In this document: positions 59,900 to 64,000 of the stretch, piece after piece
Layout of the letters: each line of letters opens with the position of its first letter
Position numbering within the stretch: the first letter of the stretch is position 1
Source: Planctomycetota bacterium
Lineage (GTDB): Bacteria; Planctomycetota; Phycisphaerae; SM23-33
Direction: 5' to 3'
DNA length: 64,000 nt
Assembly (NCBI GenBank): GCA_022705325.1
Contig: JAKJER010000005.1
Location: 1 to 64,000 of the forward strand
The notes under the pieces: generated by a model
What the model was told of the DNA's origin: nothing
Database searches by the model: none
Seen by the model: only the letters and a program-made list of their open reading frames with translations
Made by a program: the position numbers and the translations under genes

Positions 59900-60562
59900 A
59901 TGAAATACGAAACCATCCTCCTGGACATCGAAACCCAGCGGGACTTCTTTGACCGCGACGGGAGTTGTTATACTTCCAGGGCCGAGGAGCCCGCCAGGAA
60001 TATCGCACGCCTGTTCCAGTGGGCCAAGCTGGCGAACATCCCCGTCGTCAGCACGGTGCTGCGCGTCCGCCTGCACGATATCGGACCGCTTGCGCAGAAG
60101 CCCCATTGCATCGAGGGAACTCGCGGGGAGGAGAAACTCCCCCAGACTCTCCTGCCGCTGCGGGTGAACATGGGGCTGCGGAACACCACCGACCTGCCGC
60201 CTCACCTGCTTCGCAAGTACGGACAGGTCATCTTCGAGAAGCGCTTCACCGACATCTTCACCCATGAGCGGATCGAGCGGCTGATCACTGAACTGGACCC
60301 GTGCACCTTCGTCATCTGCGGGGCCGGGCTCGCCAAGGGCATCGCCCAGGCCGCCATCGGGCTGCGCACGCGCGGGTTCGGCGTCGTCTTGGCGAGGGAC
60401 GCCGCGCTGGATCTGGACGACGAGGGCACGGCGATGGCCGAGCGGCGGATGGACGCCAAGGGCGTGGTCTTCGCGCCGACCGAGGAGATCGTGATCCCCA
60501 CGCCCGCCAAGGCGCGAACGCCTTTCCGGACGTCGGCGGTCGCCCAGGCCGAGAGAGAGTAA
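59900..60562 (+). CDS. isochorismatase-fold protein lacking the nucleophilic cysteine
   Basis: A 220-residue protein of the cysteine-hydrolase (isochorismatase) fold. Asp10 (DIETQRDFF) and Lys114 (FEKRF) of the usual triad are present. The third residue, Cys in the pattern G-x-x-T-x-x-C-V, is Gly147 here (ICGAGLAKGIAQAA). A cis-peptide-like VICGAG precedes it. It may be a pseudoenzyme, a binding protein, or use a different mechanism. GGGAG precedes ATG 59900; the frame extends upstream by five codons. It stands alone between its own promoter and terminator. Confidence 0.75.
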   Translation: MKYETILLDIETQRDFFDRDGSCYTSRAEEPARNIARLFQWAKLANIPVVSTVLRVRLHDIGPLAQKPHCIEGTRGEEKLPQTLLPLRVNMGLRNTTDLPPHLLRKYGQVIFEKRFTDIFTHERIERLITELDPCTFVICGAGLAKGIAQAAIGLRTRGFGVVLARDAALDLDDEGTAMAERRMDAKGVVFAPTEEIVIPTPAKARTPFRTSAVAQAERE

Positions 60563-60596
60563 GCCCCCGTCGATTCGGGGCGCGTATGAGCAACTT

Positions 60597-60631
60597 CAGG
60601 GCGAGTGGCATAAGCCGCTCGCCCTGTTCGT
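60597..60631 (+). terminator. terminator after the isochorismatase-like gene
   Basis: CAGGGCGAG and CTCGCCCTG form a perfect outer stem with an inner GGC-ATAA-GCC, separated by one T-G opposition, followed by TTCGTT. Confidence 0.65.
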
Positions 60632-60678
60632 TATGGCTTAGTGTCAACGGGTTGGCGACGCCCTTAACAGGAGTCCGT

Positions 60679-61638
60679 ATGAATCTTGACTGCAGGACCG
60701 ATCGCAGAGGCATGCTGGCCTGGGCAGGCGGGGCGGCCGTGGCCGGCGCGGCCGCGTGGCAGGCCTGCGCCCAGCCGGCACGCGGGGCCGACCGCCCCAA
60801 GGACGAGCCCTTCGGCTACTGCCTCAACATGGGTACGGTCATGGGTCACAAGCTCACCCTGGACCGGGAGATCGAGCTGGCCGCCCGGGCGGGCTACAAC
60901 GGCATCGAGCCGTGGACCCGGTCGATCAAGGCGTACGTCGAGGGCGGCGGGTCCGCCAAGGACCTGGCCAAGCGGGCGGCGGACGCGGGTCTCTCGGTGG
61001 AAGGGGCGATCGGTTTTTTCGACTGGATCGTGGACGAGCCGGACCGGCGGGCCAAGGCGCTGGAACAGGCCAGGCAGGAGATGGAACTGGTGGCCTCCAT
61101 CGGCGGGCGGCGGATCGCAGCCCCGCCGGCTGGGGCCACGAACGAGAAGGTGGACCTGTTGGCCGCCGCCGAACGCTACGCCGCCCTGGTCGACATCGGG
61201 CGCCAGGTCGGCGTCGTGCCGGCCGCGGAGATCTGGGGCCGTTCACAGACGATGGGGCGGCTGGGTGAGGCGGCCTTGGTGGCCATTCATTGCGGGCGCA
61301 AGGAGGCTTGCATCCTGCCGGACGTCTTCCACATGTACCGGGGCGGCTCCGCGTTCGAGGGCCTGCGGCTGCTGTCCGCACAGGCCATCGCCGTGTTTCA
61401 CGTGAACGACTATCCAGCCGACCCGCCGCGGGAGCAGAGCACCGACGCCCATCGCGTCATGCCCGGCGACGGCGTGGCCCCGCTGGGACAGATATTCCGG
61501 GACCTGGCGGCGATCGGCTACCGCGGGATGATCTCGCTGGAACTGTTCAACCGCGACTACTGGAAGATGGAGCCCCTCCAGGTCGCCCGCATCGGCCTGG
61601 AGAAGATGCGCTCCGCCGTGCGCAAGGCCCTGGCCTAG
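60679..61638 (+). CDS. exported sugar phosphate isomerase/epimerase-like protein
   Basis: A 319-residue xylose-isomerase-like TIM barrel. The N-terminus (CRTDRRGMLAWAGGAAVAGAAA) looks like a Tat signal. Then REIELAARAGYNGIEPW, ASIGGRRIAAPPAG, VVPAAEIWG (metal Glu), CILPDVFHMYRGG (metal Asp and His) and MISLELFN (metal Glu) match the family. Such exported isomerase-like proteins accompany DUF1080 and Gfo/Idh proteins in planctomycetes. Substrate unknown. AGGAG precedes ATG 60679. Confidence 0.85.
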   Translation: MNLDCRTDRRGMLAWAGGAAVAGAAAWQACAQPARGADRPKDEPFGYCLNMGTVMGHKLTLDREIELAARAGYNGIEPWTRSIKAYVEGGGSAKDLAKRAADAGLSVEGAIGFFDWIVDEPDRRAKALEQARQEMELVASIGGRRIAAPPAGATNEKVDLLAAAERYAALVDIGRQVGVVPAAEIWGRSQTMGRLGEAALVAIHCGRKEACILPDVFHMYRGGSAFEGLRLLSAQAIAVFHVNDYPADPPREQSTDAHRVMPGDGVAPLGQIFRDLAAIGYRGMISLELFNRDYWKMEPLQVARIGLEKMRSAVRKALA

Positions 61639-61668
61639 ACAGGGGAGCGATCTTCTCCGGACGGGCCG

Positions 61669-62463
61669 TCAGCGATGAACGGACCCGTCGGCGGGCTTGG
61701 TGGCCGGCTGGGTCGCGGGCTGGGTTGCGCCCGGCAGAGTGCGAGTGACGTCCTTCTTGGTGAAAGCGAAGCCGCGGATCTGGATGTCGTCGAAGTTGCC
61801 CAGGTCTTCGAACGAGCCCACGCCGATCAGCCCGATCTCCAGCCGCTGGTCGTTGGCGGTCATGATGGGGTTGTCCATGTCGTCGAAGTACACCTCGATG
61901 CGCCCGTCCTCGGCGATTCGGACGATCCGCACGTGGTGCCACTTGTCGTCCCACTGGATGCCCGGGTGGCGTTTCTCGGCGATGGAGACGGAAGGCCGCC
62001 CGTCCACCACGAAGATCGAGTGCGCGTCGCCTTCGGCCTTGGGTCCCAACTCGACGTAGTAGTACTGGGCGGGGTCCTGGTAGGCGAACGCCACCACCAG
62101 CGAACGATGGTCGCTGGGGGGCGAGGTCGACTGCATCCGCAGGTCCAGCACGAAGCTCTTGAAGTAGTTCTCGCTCAGGAACGCCAGGTGCCGCGGCGAA
62201 GGTACGGGCGGCTTGTACTTGCCGGGCTTGTGCAGCGAGAGGAACTTGTTGCCGCCGGCCGACGCGATCTTCCAACTGCCCGCGTCCAGCGGCTTCCATG
62301 GACCCAGGTCCGTGGCCTGCTGGAAGTCTTCCTTATAGGCCGGCGCGAACTTCTCGATCTCCTTGCGACTGAACGCCGGACCTTCGGGGCCCGGGACCGA
62401 TTCGCACGAGCAAAGCAGAAGACAAGCAAAGCCCAGTAATCCTGCTATCGCAATCCGTCGCAT
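61669..62463 (-). CDS. lipoprotein with laminarinase/LamG-like jelly roll
   Basis: A 264-residue lipoprotein. The signal (MRRIAIAGLLGFACLLLCSC) ends in a lipobox. The mature part is a single beta-sandwich related to DUF1080 and concanavalin-like folds (FKSFVLDLRMQSTSP, VVAFAYQDPAQYYYVELG, HHVRIVRIAEDGRIEVYFDDMDNPIM shown in parts, and a final FDDIQIRGFAF). The C-terminus is an ATQPATQPATKPA-type linker. It is likely a glycan-binding or glycan-modifying surface protein; no catalytic residue was identified. Confidence 0.7.
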   Translation of the reverse strand: MRRIAIAGLLGFACLLLCSCESVPGPEGPAFSRKEIEKFAPAYKEDFQQATDLGPWKPLDAGSWKIASAGGNKFLSLHKPGKYKPPVPSPRHLAFLSENYFKSFVLDLRMQSTSPPSDHRSLVVAFAYQDPAQYYYVELGPKAEGDAHSIFVVDGRPSVSIAEKRHPGIQWDDKWHHVRIVRIAEDGRIEVYFDDMDNPIMTANDQRLEIGLIGVGSFEDLGNFDDIQIRGFAFTKKDVTRTLPGATQPATQPATKPADGSVHR

Positions 62464-62639
62464 GATCCTGATCTCCGTCGGCCGGGCGCGCTGGCCCGGC
62501 GGCGCTGTAGGTATTCTATCGAAAAAAGTCGGCGGTCAGGTTGAGGGAATCCCAAGGTTCTGTGTCCCTGACATCATCCCCGGCGGCCGGCGCCAGGCGC
62601 AGGGCGGCGAATGCGTTTCGGGCCGGCGTGCGCGGCCCG

Positions 62640-63755
62640 TCACCGGAGGGCGCCCGCCACCGCCTTGAAGAACGCGTCCCAGACGCCGTCCTCCACGTTG
62701 CCGTCCAGCCCGAGGCGGACGATCACCATGTCCCACTCGGGCACGACGAAGCAGTGGTTGTTGTTGTACCCGCTGGCCGCGAAGGTCCCCGGCGGCGCGG
62801 AGGGCCATTTCCGCGCGCCCGAAGGGAGCTTGCCGTTCACCCACCAGTTGAAGCCGTACACGCCCGAGCCCTTGATGTGGCACTGAGGCTGGCCCGGGGG
62901 CGTCAGCGCGGGCACCTGCACGGCCGTCGCCTGCTCCACCCACTTCGGGCTGATCAGCGCCCGGCCGTCCCATCGCCCGCGGTTGAGGAACAGGTGCCCG
63001 AGGCGGGCCAGCTCGCGGGCGGAGATCTGCACGTGCTTGTTGCCGTTGCCCGAGCCCCCGTTGACCGTCAGGCCGTCCATCTTGCCGAAGTCGCCCCACT
63101 TCCAGCGTCGGGCGTTCATGCCGATCGGCTCGGCGATGCGCCGGCGGAACACCTCCTGCATGGGCTCGCCCGCGATCCGCGTCAGCACCAGGCCCAGCTC
63201 GTTCATGGCCGAGTCCCAGTAGGCGTACCTCGAGCCGGGCGGCGTGAAGAGCGGAGAATCGCCGGGCAGAGACCACGTGGAACTGGGCCCGTGGATGTAC
63301 GTGCCCTGGGGCTCGTCGCCCACGGCCCGATAGCCGCTGGTCATCGTCGTGAAGTGGCGCAGGGTCACTTCAGGATACGCCGCCTTCAGGGCCGGCACGT
63401 GGAGGCAGGCCCGGGTGTCCAGCGTGCACTTGCCATCGTCGATCAGCAGGCCCAGCACGGTGCTGGTGAACGACTTGGTCGCCGACCATACGCCGTGGAC
63501 CTTGTCGATGTCGGCGCCCTTCCAGATCAGGACCCCGCGCCGGACGATCACCATCTCGCTCGTGCCGTCGCGCCCGAGCCTGGCCTTCAGGTCCGCCACC
63601 GCCCGGGCGAGTCGGCCCGGGTCCACGCCCTGGGCCTGCGGCGGGGCCTCCTGCCAGTCTCGACCGGGAAAGGCCATCGGCCCGGCGGCAAGCGGGGGGA
63701 CCGACAGCAGACACAGGACCGCTGCGCCGAGGAACGCTTGGACAGGCTTGTTCAT
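62640..63755 (-). CDS. exported beta-lactamase-fold serine hydrolase
   Basis: A 371-residue class C beta-lactamase-like esterase or peptidase. A signal peptide (about 1-24) precedes the fold. The catalytic S-x-x-K is Ser91-A-T-Lys94 (WSATKSFTS). The Y-x-N equivalent is in RYAYWDSAMNELG. A late region with FAASGYNNNHCFVVPEWDMV carries the H/K-x-G counterpart. Such proteins hydrolyse esters, D-amino-acid peptides or simple amides; they are not necessarily resistance factors. The start at 63755 has a weak ribosome site. Confidence 0.88.
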   Translation of the reverse strand: MNKPVQAFLGAAVLCLLSVPPLAAGPMAFPGRDWQEAPPQAQGVDPGRLARAVADLKARLGRDGTSEMVIVRRGVLIWKGADIDKVHGVWSATKSFTSTVLGLLIDDGKCTLDTRACLHVPALKAAYPEVTLRHFTTMTSGYRAVGDEPQGTYIHGPSSTWSLPGDSPLFTPPGSRYAYWDSAMNELGLVLTRIAGEPMQEVFRRRIAEPIGMNARRWKWGDFGKMDGLTVNGGSGNGNKHVQISARELARLGHLFLNRGRWDGRALISPKWVEQATAVQVPALTPPGQPQCHIKGSGVYGFNWWVNGKLPSGARKWPSAPPGTFAASGYNNNHCFVVPEWDMVIVRLGLDGNVEDGVWDAFFKAVAGALR

Positions 63756-63804
63756 GCTGACGATCCTTGCCGCCGTTTCGCGAAGCCGCGAGCGCCGGCC
63801 TGCG

Positions 63805-64000
63805 CTACGGGTAATCGATGCTCGCGCCGGGCGCGATCACGGGCAGCAGCAGCCGCGAGGGGTGCTGCTTCGACAGGTGGACGGTCTGGTTGGCCACGGG
63901 GGCCTTCTCGTACGACATCACCGGCTCGTACGAGTTGGGATGCACCTCGTAGCGCGGGTGGTTGGAGCTGGCGACGTGGACGGCGATGCGGTGGCCCTTG
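63805..64000 (-). CDS. C-terminal fragment of a CocE/NonD-type hydrolase (cut by window edge)
   Basis: The last 65 codons of a minus-strand gene that continues past base 64000. The visible end includes KGHRIAVHVASSNHPRYEVHPN and then SKQHPSRLLLPVIAPG, the C-terminal jelly-roll of the X-Pro dipeptidyl-peptidase / CocE family. The full enzyme would be an alpha/beta hydrolase cleaving amides or esters. It runs in the same direction as the serine hydrolase that follows it downstream. Confidence 0.7.
   Translation of the reverse strand, partial: KGHRIAVHVASSNHPRYEVHPNSYEPVMSYEKAPVANQTVHLSKQHPSRLLLPVIAPGASIDYP

Overview
This window is a high-GC, gene-dense stretch of bacterial chromosome. Its gene content points to a planctomycete, most likely a member of the Phycisphaerae or a relative. 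The reasons are three secreted proteins ending in a V-P-E-P / hydrophobic / R-R-R-R sorting tail (PEP-CTERM), a sulfatase and an oxidoreductase with Tat signals, two DUF1080 (3-keto-disaccharide hydrolase) proteins, an HzsA-related di-haem protein, a planctomycete-type Ser/Thr kinase, and short cell-wall genes without ftsA or ftsZ. No rRNA or tRNA gene, phage, insertion sequence or CRISPR array was seen. The taxonomic call is inference from gene content.

Layout. 1-4.7 kb: a sialate-O-acetylesterase-type esterase coupled to an HzsA-related cytochrome-like protein. 4.8-9.5 kb, minus strand: McsB and McsA (protein-arginine phosphorylation), a QueD-like protein without the usual catalytic residues, a Tat-exported sulfatase, and pyrE. 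9.6-14.7 kb, plus strand: DUF1080, Gfo/Idh/MocA oxidoreductase, HEAT-repeat protein, DUF1080, a typical planctomycete glycan or sugar catabolic group. 14.8-20.2 kb: murC-murB-ddl-ftsQ-like plus a membrane protein. 20.4-24.6 kb: two Hsp20 chaperones behind a sigma-54-type promoter, an S41 protease, a 570-bp block of palindromic repeats, and tsaD. 24.6-38.8 kb: Ser/Thr kinase, LamG PEP-CTERM protein, VIT/vWA protein, GH5-like glycosidase, a candidate new small RNA, a pseudopilin-like protein, two membrane proteins of unknown role, and an M42-like peptidase. 38.8-50.5 kb: B12-binding radical SAM protein with a structured leader, SppA protease, a GGCT plus amidoligase-like fusion, ROK protein, GT2 glycosyltransferase plus DUF2304, radical SAM/SPASM protein, a lipoprotein hydrolase and an enolase-superfamily enzyme. 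50.6-64 kb: a giant beta-strand-repeat PEP-CTERM protein, a peptidoglycan amidase, a TatD-like hydrolase, a LamG PEP-CTERM protein, small membrane proteins, an isochorismatase-like protein lacking its nucleophile, a sugar isomerase, a lipoprotein, a beta-lactamase-fold hydrolase, and the C-terminus of a CocE/NonD-type hydrolase cut by the window edge.

Themes. Most genes serve the cell envelope and the breakdown of complex glycans outside the cytoplasm (esterase, sulfatase, glycosidase, DUF1080, LamG proteins). A second group is envelope construction and protein quality control (Mur ligases, Ddl, amidase, SppA, S41 protease, Hsp20, McsAB). Intergenic DNA holds many short palindromic and low-complexity repeats.

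The strongest candidates for something undescribed are: (1) a roughly 157-nt structured RNA on the minus strand at 33927-34083, with its own consensus promoter, three nested helices supported by strand-specific G-U pairs, and an intrinsic terminator; (2) a leader with mutually exclusive pairings in front of the B12 radical SAM gene at 40559-40667; (3) a GGCT plus amidoligase-like two-domain protein at 42900-44852; and (4) a shared TGGACA-type promoter in front of all three PEP-CTERM genes.
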